From Daphnia pulex (lineage: Eukaryota; Arthropoda; Branchiopoda; Diplostraca; Daphniidae), in the NCBI RefSeq assembly GCF_021134715.1, contig NC_060023.1:7440001-7504000 (forward strand): a stretch of DNA of 64,000 nucleotides, read 5' to 3'. The notes under the pieces were generated by a model that was not told the DNA's origin, ran no database searches, and saw only the letters and a program-made list of their open reading frames with translations. How positions within the stretch are numbered: position 1 is the first letter of the stretch; every line of letters begins with the position of its first letter. Positions 1 to 11,212 of the stretch are shown piece by piece. Made by a program: the position numbers and the translations under genes.

Positions 1-510
1 AGTAAGAGCCAACCCTGACGTTTCCCGTCCGTGATGTTTCGCTTTTTATCGTCGTAAACTAACTGTTCCGCGAACGCTCGGGTGTTGGAGATCGATTCAT
101 TTAGATCCCGTGGCGGATCTTTGACGAATAGGTTCTTTGGAACGGCTTCGTTACAGTGGTTCGACACTGCAAAAATAAACAGGAAAGAGATTAGTTTTTC
201 GTAACTAAAGGTCCGTATTTAACCGGTTCTAATGGACCGTGGCGCGGCTTTCTACTTTGGTTAAATAACCGGTTCGAAGGACCAAAATTAGTTTAAAAAT
301 CCAATTCCAATTCCTTTATCTTTTCATTTAGTACATTGTAGAATTTTTTTCCCACTGGAATGCGTCGATCATGCTGGCTTGGGACATTTTCCAAAGGATT
401 ATTTTCTCTATTAATCCCAAGTCCTTTAAAATATAGAATATAATAAATTTTTTGTCACATGTTATTTTTATATTCAAATTATTATTTATGTTGTAGAATA
501 AAATACTTAC
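1..510. other. non-coding flank, no gene recognised
   Basis: I see no reading frame or RNA that I can support here. The only link to a gene is that it lies downstream of the minus-strand exon at 511-689, so it may be intron or 3' flank of that gene. Confidence 0.4.
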
Positions 511-689
511 AGCAAATGTATCATTTAAACTTCGCGTCATTTCATATTCATGAAATCGAATAGTGCCAGACAGTTCAAAAATTTTCCCCGAACATCCAAA
601 TGGTGTATAGAAATTAACAGCATTAATTTGCTTCAGAATATCAGTTATCTCGTCAGACTTTTCTTCGTGCTTTGCCCACAACTCGTTTG
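511..689 (-). CDS. isolated internal exon of an unidentified gene
   Basis: On the minus strand this stretch is open and bounded by a splice acceptor (ttaacag, just above 689) and a strong donor (gtaagt, just below 511). It encodes about 59 residues, including LWAKHEEKSDEITDILKQ and FYTPFGCSGKIFELSG. It enters with two bases of a split codon and leaves in phase 0. I do not recognise the family. The neighbouring exons are not visible in the window, so it may be a real exon or a fragment left by rearrangement, as is common further along. Confidence 0.35.
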
Positions 690-1542
690 CTGTTAAGGGC
701 TATGATTTTTTGGCATTTCGTTAGTCCCATTTTTTGGGTTGTACAAAATCATCATCATCAGAACTTTGAAAATTTGCACCGTCTACATTAAATGATTAAT
801 TAAGAAATTAATTGAATAAATATCTTTCTCGGTTCTTATGCTTACGAGACATTTTTCTTTGAAGACACACAAGAACAAGGTCAAGCCCGACACTATTCAA
901 TTCAGCGGCCGCAGAGTTTGTCCTGTAAAATGGTCGCGTGTCGGGCACACTTTATAATTTGTACGCTGTAATAACAGTCAACCATCAGAACATTAATAAA
1001 ACAAACCATTTTGAAAACACTTTAATGAAGAATTCCACGAACAAAACTCCTGTATTGCACTTATAGTCTGCTAATGCTTTTGACATGGTTTTTCCCTCCA
1101 AAAAATGAAAGAAAATGCCAGGTTGCGACAATTCGGACCAGATTAAAAACTATAACTTTTTAAAAAACTAATTGTCATAGAATAATTGTATTTATTATTT
1201 GTAGTTATAGACGAACAATGTATATTTAAATAACTCCTTACCAATTTGATTACCATAATCATTCTGGAAACCAAGTTAAATACGATGCAGACAAATTATT
1301 GGAAAGGTGTAATAAGTTCACGCTACGAGTGCATATTGTAGGCGTTCCTGATCCCGCCAAGAGCGTGCGTCAATTTTTCCGGTTTTGTTCTGTTTCATCA
1401 GCTCGTGCAGTTTATCGCGTATTTTTTCGTGAAGTTTTTCGACAACTCCTGGTTGAACCGTTTTGAAAGTTACGATCGTCCAAAAGAACTATTACAGACG
1501 TCCAACGTGGTGAAATTCAAGTGATAACCGTAAATTTCTGAA

Positions 1543-1693
1543 ATGGAAGGGTTAGTGAGTAACATTCGCAATGATGTGAAGATTGAGATTTCCAAGAAGA
1601 CAAAGTTTACATACACCCAAATGGTAGATGCTTCATTTCAGAAAACTGATTGTGAAAATGTTTCAGAATTGCTGATGTCGTTCGACAAACACA
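1543..1693 (+). CDS. putative first coding exon of an unidentified gene
   Basis: The ATG at 1543 opens 50 codons that end in a clean donor (gtaagt at 1694), leaving one base of a split codon. The peptide begins MEGLVSNIRNDVKIEIS and is moderately charged, without a signal peptide. The 200 bases upstream are rich in short pyrimidine and TTTC runs and could be 5' UTR. No matching second exon in phase 1 is obvious downstream; the exon at 7654 has the wrong phase for direct joining. Function unknown. Confidence 0.35.
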
Positions 1694-4600
1694 GTAAGTG
1701 ATTTTATTGTTGTACTTCACGCTTACATTATTCTCGAGTTCACATTTGGGCACGAACTACTTTTTGATTCCATTTGGGTAGTTTGGTTCACTAGTTAAAG
1801 CGATATGATTTAAGTCGACTTGTGGGGGGAGAGAAAGAAAGAATTACGAAGCAAAAGAAATCAAAGATTGAACGTGAACTGCCACAACCAATTTAAAAAA
1901 ACCTTTTTTTTTCTTTTTTCTTTTTATTTATTTGCCTTTTTGTTTCCTACATTTCAAAAAAGTTATGCCTTCACTCCTTCCGTATTGGTGGATACTAAAA
2001 ATATCTGAAAAACCCGTCATATTTTTATTTTTACTTTTCGTCGCGGATATATTTTCTTTCCTATTTTTCTCGTTGATTATTTTGATAGCCATTTTTGTTT
2101 TGGGGTCTGATAAAAAGGGAGACACACAAAATGAAGGGAATTAAAGTTTTATTTGAAATTTGAAAATGATTTATGTAATACCGGGTTTTTGTCTTCCCAT
2201 TTACACATCTTTTCTGCTGGTCGTTTTCGTCGGGAAGAAATGATAAGGAAAAGACTGTGAAACCGATTGAGTCTTTCTCAGTTCCTTGTTTGGACACTTG
2301 ACGTACGTGTTAAGAATTATTGGAATTGAACGTTTCCCTAATGGTGGGGGCTCATTTTTTGTTTGTTTGTTATTTTCTTTTTTGAAATATTTTTGTGTTT
2401 GTGGAGTCCTGGATGGCCGATGCAGGAGAGCAAAGAGACCGAGCGAGTCAAATAGAAGAGAAAAGGAATGATATTATACCAGCGATCGGTGCCAAGGTTG
2501 CGTGTGACTTGTGCCTTTGGGTCGTCGTCACGCTGCGATTCGCCCCTCCTGTCGTAGTAGCCGCCGACAGCAGTACATCGAAAAAGGGCAAAAGATGAGG
2601 GAAGAATTTGATTTTTCACCTCTTTGTCTTTCCTATCCTCATTTCGTATAACGACCGCCATTCCGTAAGATTTATTCTTCCAACAAACCGACGACTGATC
2701 TGAATCCATTGAACGCTCCCGATTTCTTCTTTCGGGAAACCTGTGTTCGGGAGCTTTAAATGATTTCCAGAGAGAGTCGAGGCGATGGTAAATGATGATG
2801 ATGATGTCATCCGTCGTTAGAGAGCTGCTGGCGTGCAAAGGCATTTGTTTGCTTCGAGGAACTCGACTCGCTTTTGTGTTTCGTGCAGAATTTTTCTGTT
2901 TTTTGTTTTTTGTTTTGTTTTTTCTCCATCCGCCGAAATGTTTTAACGAATTTTCGTTTGACTAGGACAAGGTCGGCATTTTTGCCCATCGACACCTTTT
3001 ATAGTTTGAAAGTCAAATGATTCACGCCGTAGGAGTTCACGCCGTCGATGTTTGCGTGTCAATTTCGCTCGAGAAAATCTCGTCTTGACGTCATCACTTG
3101 TTAGAGGACACACTCGAAGAGGGAGAGGTTTTCCAAGAAGAAACACACACGTGACCAATGCGAAAATGAACAGCTTGATGACCTAATCGCTTTTGATATA
3201 TTTTTCTCATATCTTTTTTCGTTTATTGGCTTCAAACCAGGGGGGAGAAAAATCTTGTGCGGCGTATCAAATTGGTCGCCGTAAAAGGTCATATTTCTCT
3301 ACTCGTTTGCTGTTGTTGTTGCTGTTGCTCTGGCGTGATGATAATGATCGACTGACAATGAAATAAGTCTCCCTTCTTTCTGGCCTATCGCCGTCATCAT
3401 TCATGGGCGTTGGTCGCCACACCAAAAGGCTCCTTAAATATAAATTACAAACTCGCACACACACACACATAGGAAATTTCCTGTCTCCTATATATAAAGA
3501 GAATCTGTTTGGCTCTCCCCTGCTTTCTTCATTGTAGTCAATCATCTTCCGTCATCCCCTCCTCGTGAATGATGTCACTTTTTCCTTCGTCTCCTCCCTC
3601 ACCTGTTGCATCGAAACTATACAACAGAGTCATAGAAACACACCGCTGACAATAGAGAATAAAGTCGAGGCAGCCGATCGAATATATCGGATCAGCTGCT
3701 AACTCTATTGTTCTCTTTTCTTATTCAAAAAAATTTACGGACTAAAAAGTTGGCGGTTGATTTGATTTTTAAATTTGAAAAAAGGAGGAAACAAAACCAA
3801 ATTCATTAGCGGCGAGAGATTCAATTGCGAGTTTTCTTTATGTTACAATTTCGTGCATTTATTATTTCGCTTTCTCACTTTTCTTTTATGACGGTGTGAC
3901 GGACCGAGGCTAATACCTCTAGACTCACACCGACGCATCGTAATTGAACGTCGGGAACTGCCGCATCACGCGCGCCCGTGCACTTTGATGGCGATCCGGT
4001 TTCCATGAGCTTCTATTCTCTCCCATTTTCTTTTCTTAAATTCGCCCGAATGAAAAGAGAGAAACAAAATTAGGAACCGCCCAAAATTACAGAGTGTGTG
4101 AAGTACTGCCATTTTGGTTTACTCTATCCACCAGGGTTAAATGCAACTAGTACAAACACGAGCAATCATTTGCGCTTATAGTACATATATTGTTTATCGT
4201 AATTAAAAACTGCAGTCAATCAAGGAAGATTTATTACAAATCCGCCACTTCCGTTTGGGTGACGGATGAAAAAGTTTACTACCCCTCTTCTTCTTCTTAT
4301 GTATATCTACCACCTGCGACCACCTGTACCTGAGTCACACAAACAGCCCCCAACCAAATCTAAAAAAATTTTGTGTTTATATTAAAGTGACAGGTAAAAA
4401 TGTGACGATCTCAGTGGCGCCTTTGAAGAGTAGTGGATTCGTTAATGCTAAATGAGGAGTTTTGCCACATGTCCAAATTCTACAAGAACCATCCGGTGCG
4501 AATTGTCAACACCTAGGACATCTAGGCGGAGCCAGGAACCTTGGCTTAAAGAGCTTCATTTGCCACAATTGTACACGCAAAAAAGATAACGGAACACCGC

Positions 4601-5538
4601 CAATCAAATCACTGTCAACTGTCTGGACACTCCAAAAACTGAAAAAAAATTAGATCTACTAGGCCAATATTTTTCGTGGTTCTAGTCTCCCGTTGTTCCT
4701 GTAACGAACACATTCCCAATTCTATGTTTACAAAACTAAAAGAAACAATCATCAAAAATGAAAGGTATAGAATTTGAATTTAATAACCTAACTTCACTGT
4801 CTTACTTTAACAAAATTTTCATTTTTAGGAAAATTATTGACTATCTGAAGGTGAAAACTAGTTTGGAATACGACATCCATGTAGTACAAGAAGTTGGGAT
4901 ATCCGGATCCATATTGGCAAGAATTTCAGATTGCCACGTGCATTTGCACAACGGTGAAATTCATAGCCATGTAACTGGATCGAACATAGCAAACATCTTT
5001 TTGTTTTAAAGCGCATACAAAAATTTGTTGTTTGGATATATGTCCAACTCACCTGGAGGAATGGCGAAATTTCAAATCATGTGAGTACCACATTTTAATT
5101 TAATCGATCCTAATCGTCTTTTTCTTCTTCTCCTCGTTAAGGATTTCCACATTTGTCCCTTTTATTTTTCTTCTTCTTCTTTTTTGGAACGTTTCAAGTT
5201 TTTATTTTTTGTTGTTCAAGAGGAGGGGAGATGGAATGGAGTGCATGAATCCGGCTTTATCAGTCCGTCTCGTGATTTCCCTCGACTTCATTAAATTTCT
5301 GGTCGAAAATGAGCAAAGTTGATTGGCCGTTCCCCCCTTCCTCCAGCTCCTATTTTCCATATATAGCTCAAGCATCAGGATGGGAGGAGGGGGGAAGCTT
5401 GTTATCGTCATCACGTCGCACACAAAGTCCCTCCTTCTTCTCATTCAGAGAAACTGCAAACCAGCAGGATCGATCCTGATTTTTCTTCTCTTTCTTTTCC
5501 TTAGATGGCTGCCAGGGGAAATGTTAAGGGTCTTTTCT

Positions 5539-5584
5539 CTTCTTCTTCTTCTTCTTCTTCTTCTTCTTCTTCTTCTTCTTCTTC
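5539..5584 (+). repeat. (CTT)n microsatellite
   Basis: About 15 perfect CTT units. It reads as poly-Leu on one strand and poly-Lys on the other, which creates spurious open frames. Confidence 0.9.
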
Positions 5585-6285
5585 ATTCTCCTCTGGTGAA
5601 ATTCGATTTGCGATTGGCTCCCAATGATTTCTCTACCTTGTTGGAAATGTCCAGTTAGTCCAGTCGGGTTGCCATGTAAACTAGTTGCAAGCACAGACTT
5701 CTCTCTCGTGTCTGTCAGATTGGCTACGCGTGAAATTGGACGTTGTTGTTGTTGTTGGAGCAGGAGCAGGAGCCTAGGCTGCCGCCACCACCACCGTTGC
5801 AATCGATATCCATCCATCCATCCATTTACCCTTCCTCTTCTAGTCTATAGAGTGAGAGAACGTGTTCTTCTCCCCTTTTTTTTCTTTCACGGGGGAATGG
5901 CCCGGAGAGAGAGAAAAGTTGGGAAGGATCAACAACTCGACGTTAGTCCATCCATCCATCCAGCGGCTCCCTGTGTGTTTGTGTGTTTGTGGGCGGATTT
6001 TCTTTTTCGATTTTGTTTTTTCTTCTTCTTCTTTCCGGGCGAGGGTTGTCGCGTGCATTAACCAAATCTAAAAAAAAAAACAGGGTGTCCCGAACCTGTT
6101 GGACTCACGGCCACCATTTTTTTAAGAGGGGAGGGAAATTTTAAAAAAAAGTTTCCAAAAAATTTGATTCGAAAAGTTCAAATTTTGGGGGGTTAGGTTT
6201 TTTCTTTGTTTTGCGGTGACTTTTGGTTATCTCATCCGTAACGTATCGGAATCGAGTCTCATCCGCCGGATGACTTCACCTTCTC

Positions 6286-6309
6286 CACTACTACTACTAC
6301 TACTACTAC
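6286..6309 (+). repeat. (CTA)n microsatellite
   Basis: Eight uninterrupted CTA units in a pyrimidine-rich setting. Confidence 0.85.
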
Positions 6310-7653
6310 CCCTTCCTCCCCCTTCCAATTCTCTATCCACTTTGGGACACTGAAACCGAAAACCTTTTCGACTTGTGTTTTTTTTCTGTTTTAATTTTTA
6401 TTTCCTACGGTGGTTGGGGGGAGGGGAGTTGAGTGTGTAATTCAATATTGACGGTGTGTGTGTGGGGGGGGGGCGTAGGTGTAGCGCGGCCGAAATGGAG
6501 GGAGGAGGAACAAATAAGAGCCCAGCCCAAAGCCCAGTCCAGTCCCTCCAAACAACACCTTTTCCCATCTCTCTTTTCTCTCTTTTCTAAACAAACAAGA
6601 CACACGGAATAACTGTTCATATCTCTTCTCTCCTCTTCTTTTAGAAAAGAAAAGAAAAAAGTTCACCTGCTGTTTGATGGCGTCGGGTCGTTTAAACTGA
6701 TGCCATCATTTAGACATGACGACCGTAATCATTCTTAAAACTTCTATTCTGTTATTTTCCATTTTCATTTTTTTGGTTACGAGGAAATTCTCTGAATAAT
6801 TTCAACGTCAATCAAATTACCAGGCGCAGGTATATCAACTTGAATTAAATTTTCAAAAAGTTTGAAAAAGTTTGAAATTCGTTTGTTGGCTCTTGGGTGG
6901 TCAGTCGGTCGTTTCCTCTGCGCGAAAAAAATGTGACGTCACTCTCGGGCGGATGTTTGCGGTCCGTTCGTTTCCCCTCCCCCCTCCCTCTTCCTTATTT
7001 TTCTTTTCTTTCCTACGGGATTTTGACGTGACATAAGAAACAAGGGGAAGAGAGGAATAGAGAGAGAAAGTGTCCGAATAAAATGCGTTGCATTAAAAAA
7101 GATAATTGCCTTTTCGCATGACTTTGTATGTAAATTGAAAAAAGGGGGAAAGAAACAAACAAGAAAATGTGCGCCGGTTCTAATTTTCTTCTTTTGAGTT
7201 TTTTGAGTTTTGTGAGTTTTATCCCGTCCCGTTGTTTTTAGAGGCAAACGTGTCACTGCATTTCAAATTTCAAAGGGGAAGGAAGAGGACGAAACGACTT
7301 ATTTTTTTTAAGAAAAAGAAGAAGAATAGAAATGATGCAACAGTCGAAGGATGTTTTCTAGTAGTCGAGTCGATGGATCGATTGATAAGAGTCGAAAAAG
7401 TCAATAATCCAATGGGCCGCGCCACTATGTCTTGTTCCACGTCTATTCTATTTTCTCTTTTTGATTCTCTCTCTCTGTCTTGTGTGTAGTTGGATTGCGA
7501 ACAAATAACAGTATTAGCCTTTACTCGTGTCTCTTCTCTCTCTCCTTCTTCCAAAAAATCCAAAATAAATGCATTATTTTATTTATTTATTATATCACTT
7601 CTTCATATATATTCATATATGTTAACTATTCTATGTCACTTTTTTTAATTTAG

Positions 7654-8158
7654 ATTCACAATTTGAAACAACTACGCGAGGGAGGAATTGAACCGAGCCG
7701 TGTTATTTTCATGGCATCCGGTGTTGAAATAGTTTACAACACCAAATATGGAACAGGAGTCTCCCAAAATTTCACTTTGTGTACTGGTGAGGAATTGATC
7801 GAAATAGAAAAACAGTATAAATCGAAGAATTCCCCACCATTTCCGAAGTATACCAAACCAAAGGTTAACGGATACGTCTACGGAATGTGTGAAGGTAAGT
7901 TATTTCACAATTTAAAAAAAAATCTGACATAATTCAAATTTACCACTAGAAGCGACTGCACGCCTGGTCAGTCGTTTTGATTATCGTAAGAGTGAAGTCA
8001 ACATGGCCCCTGGCCCTGCCCCTGGTGAGGAGATGGAAGAAGATGATGATGAAGTAGAGGAGATGGAAGAAGATGATGATGAGGGAGAGGAGATGGTAGA
8101 AGATTATGATGAGGGAGAGGAGATGGAAGAAGATTACGATGAGGGAGAGGATATCTAA
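7654..8158 (+). CDS. unidentified protein, last two exons, acidic repeat tail
   Basis: Exon 7654-7894 follows a tttag acceptor and ends at gtaagt. Exon 7950-8158 follows ccactag and ends in TAA. The phases fit (phase 1 across the intron), giving about 150 residues. The first exon carries REGGIEPSRVIFMASGVE and a CTGEELIEIEKQ stretch. The second carries a short PGPAPG segment and then four imperfect copies of an acidic 13-residue unit, GEEMEEDYDEGEE-like, ending DEGEDI. The first exon starts in phase 0 straight after the acceptor, so upstream exons should exist. I do not recognise the family. An acidic tail of this kind suggests a nuclear or chaperone-type protein, but that is a guess. Confidence 0.5.
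7999..8155 (+). repeat. tandem coding repeat, acidic
   Basis: A unit near GAGGAGATGGAAGAAGATGA repeats about four times with small changes inside the exon that ends at 8158. The copies differ at single bases, so they arose by tandem duplication with some divergence. Confidence 0.75.
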
Positions 8159-8458
8159 TTAAGATGGAGTAATGGGGATCACGGATGCGAAAAAGTGGCA
8201 CTAAACAAACTTTTTCTTCGCTTCGAGACATGTGGTGCTCTCCTTTCCCTGATCAGCCGGTCTAAGTTCTCTGCTTCTGAAAAGAGATTTTTTTCTCGTG
8301 TTCAATTTTTTTCTAGCTCATGTTTATACGCATTAGTCGTTTACAAAGAAGTGTGGAATGGTCCAAAATGATATTTGAAACCCATCTCGTCTCACAGTGT
8401 TATCTCAGTTTTATGTCATTCCGTTCCATAAAATGTTTTAAGTTAAATATGTGCAATG

Positions 8459-8617
8459 TTAAATATTTATGTCCACAGGATCAGGAACAACAGCCGGTTC
8501 CAATAGGCTCAGTTCAACTTCATCTGGACCTTCATATTTTGGCTGAACGCCGAAACCGAAAGCCGAACTGATCGCGATTAGAACAAGGACAAATTGTAAG
8601 TTCCAAAATGTCTTCAT
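8459..8617 (-). CDS. small secreted peptide, 52 residues
   Basis: On the minus strand an ATG at 8617 opens 52 codons to a TAA at 8459. The first 21 or so residues form a classic signal peptide: a Lys after Met, a hydrophobic core (FVLVLIAISSAF) and a small-residue cleavage region. The mature part would be about 30 residues, acidic and proline-containing (YEGPDEVELSLLEPAVVPD). There is no cysteine. It may be a complete small peptide or the first exon of a longer secreted protein if a donor near the 3' end is used. Family unknown. Confidence 0.45.
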   Translation of the reverse strand: MKTFWNLQFVLVLIAISSAFGFGVQPKYEGPDEVELSLLEPAVVPDPVDINI

Positions 8618-9339
8618 TTTCCTTTATTAAGCGAACATTAACATTAGGCTAGACGATAATACGATATGTGTCGCAGTTTATTACTACCTACCTGATGTTG
8701 AGTGGGTACTTCAACGTCTCCCAGCCGACTGATCATATGAATTCGTAAGAACATTGAAGTAAAAAAAGATTGCCTTTGTATTTATATCTTGAAGATTATT
8801 AAGATTTATTTCGATCAAACAAAAGCTTTACGTTAGCTTTAATTGTTCTATCCCGCTCAAAGGCTTATTCAAAATCCTACCTGCCCGGATGTATTAGGTC
8901 CAATTTATGTCAGACTATTTTATTTTGCTGCGCATAAATGACTTCATCATGCAACAAGGATTAAGATAACCTATCGTGTTTAATAATCTCGCGCTTAAAC
9001 TTGTGACGTTTGTAACGTGCTGCACGACATTTCAACCATTTTCGGGTCCCGATGTATGCATCCTAACATGGAGATAGCTGCCTAACGTAAATTTTACACC
9101 TTATCATTGATTTGGGATGGATTATCTGAAATAGTTTTTAATGTAATAAAACGCTACGGCACTATAAAAGTGAAACCTCTTTAACAATAATATTCAGCCG
9201 TCGAGTAACGGTGTCCTCTGATCTCTGGCAACTAAGATAAGAGTACAACTAGCTTTGGTTTCGCGATCGAGGCGAGCTTAACACAGATATTTTTAATATG
9301 AGCTAAAAATGAAGAAGTTTAGTTGAACTATAGAAACTT
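8618..9339. other. non-coding, no gene recognised
   Basis: AT-rich sequence without a reading frame or repeat I can support. Confidence 0.4.
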
Positions 9340-10222
9340 ACGCATTTCTAAAAAGGCGTGATCGCAACCGAGTGTTCCATCAACATGGAACTTGTAAGTG
9401 AGACGTCCGTTGGGTGTAGCCAAATCAATCGCCAACGCTTGAAATACAATGCTTCCAACAGGCGCTTCTTATATTGACGAACACAAGAATGCATTAAACT
9501 GACTAGGAATTGTAATTCAATTTCATCTTACCTCAGCTATAAATGCTTTTTCGTCAAACGAAGGCTTCACAAAAGTTGGTACACCGGCATCGGGCGTAAT
9601 ATCGCTACGTAAACGTTAATGTCAATATCTAAAAACAAAGAAGAATCGCCCTGACGATTTCAAAAACATTAGACGATCCCATAATTAAGGCAATTGGAAC
9701 CGAGATCTATACCTTATCTTGAGCTCTAACGGTCAACACATAAGGTTCAAAACGCCATTTTTCTGTCAGGGGTCCCTTAACAATGATACTTCCAGTGATG
9801 GGCATAACAGTCAGCAAACCTTCTATAACGCCATGACATTAGTTATTCGTTACTTTAAACCAGCTAAACTGTATTCAACAATTCCTCCTTCCTGTTCATC
9901 GGGATCTAAGGCTTCTACTTGGGAGACGCTCCAGTCGAGCGGAGCTTTCTCCGGGACGACGGCAGTGTAGGAAGGTTGGGTAAAAGCAGGAGCATTGTCG
10001 TTCACATCAATCAGTCCTACCATTACCTGCAATAGGCAAAAAACGTATTAGAGTTTAGTACGAGCCAAAAAGTAGTATGAAAGTTTACCAAAGCAGAGGA
10101 GTGCGTTGGCTCTTCACTGCCTTGCGGTTAATCCACAGCAATGACAGTAAAGGTGTAACTGGGTTGTTTCTCTCGATCAAGCGAAACGTTCGGAGTCACA
10201 TGCACTGTTCCATTTGTTGGAT
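9340..10222 (-). pseudogene. broken cadherin gene fragment
   Basis: Several minus-strand blocks encode extracellular cadherin repeats. The exon at 10089-10222 carries the LDRE motif (VSLDREKQPSYTF) and ends at gtaaac. The exon at 9854-10026 carries the calcium-binding DVNDNAPAF motif, then EALDPDEQEGGIVEYSLAG. Blocks near 9717-9823, 9530-9606 and 9350-9470 encode VLTVRAQDK, VPTFVKPSFDEKAF and GSIVFQALAID. A TAA at 10138-10140 interrupts the frame inside the first block, just after TVIAVD. The phase across the next intron also fails. The introns are retained, so this is a fragment of genomic duplication and not a processed copy. No signal peptide, membrane segment or cytoplasmic tail is present. 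Confidence 0.7.
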
Positions 10223-11212
10223 CTGATTATCAAAATGTCAACTAAATTTATAAAATGTTTCAATCAAATAAAACAGACAATAAGTATTACCATCGATTAC
10301 GAATATACTGTAGATCAGCTCCATCGCCCAAAACATAATGCAACAGTACAAGTACAAAAAAAAATACAAGGTCTGTCCAGATTTTCGAAAATCTTTGTCT
10401 GTAGTTGACACTTTGATATTTTTACCAAAACATCCGGATGGTGGATGGATTTAGATATTTTCACCTTATATTCCTTTAGTGAGAGCATAAAGATTTTTTA
10501 GAATTCTGAAGGCGACATAAATAATAATACCCTGATTATATTTCAAACCTCTTCAGTGAACTTCCTGGCTGTTGTCATTAGCTGTTGTCATTATCGATTA
10601 GAGACAACATACCTGACATTATCACAGCCCTAAACTAATCTAACCCTAAATTCAATAGCCCACACTAAAAATAACGTGTTCTATAACTTTGTATTATTTA
10701 AAATAGAAAATGAATTTCCATAAGAGTGCTGTGATAATTTCAGGCATGCTGTCCCTAATCGAGAAGGCAACTCAGCATCCTTTCGGCGTCTGCGACACTA
10801 ATTTTTAAGAGGCGTAACGATTATGAAGAATTAGCCAACAAGGTAAACGCAACCACATCATTTATTACAGGACCCATTAATGACTCAGGTCTCAGTCGCG
10901 TGTCCCGAGAGCAGCTGTGACAAGAGAGAAAAGGCTTTATTTCTTTTCGAGTTTCGGCTCTAAATGATCTAGCAGTTTACAATTTGTCACTAGTCATCTT
11001 GAATACTTGACTCTTGAAGTCTTTATAAAAGGTTATTTGGTATTTTTGCTTTGCTGGTCCGAGTTTTTTCATTTTGTAGTCTATACATTTGCCAGTGTTT
11101 CTGGTAGATTGTCGCAGTAACTTGAGTAGCTTTTGTTGCATTAAACAAAGTTAGACAACTCAGAGAAAAGATTAGTCTTTTCAGTAGCTCTTCATCTCCT
11201 AGCCAAAGTAAA
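10223..11212. other. non-coding spacer
   Basis: No supportable gene. The sequence separates the cadherin fragment from the ADRM1-like fragment and shows no obvious inverted repeats. Confidence 0.4.

Larger units (their letters stand above)
1694..7653. other. long non-coding tract rich in simple repeats
   Basis: About 6 kb without a supportable gene. It is full of polypyrimidine and polypurine tracts, CA runs near 3455, a CTT array at 5539-5584, CATC runs near 5811 and 5950, a CTA array at 6286-6309 and GT and G runs near 6455. Short open frames here are products of these repeats. It could be a long intron or promoter region of the gene starting at 1543. Confidence 0.5.

Noticed and set aside
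5524-6070. Several overlapping open frames of 70-145 codons
   Set aside because: They run through CTT, CATC and T-rich arrays, read as poly-Leu or poly-Lys, occur on both strands and have no domain or splice context.
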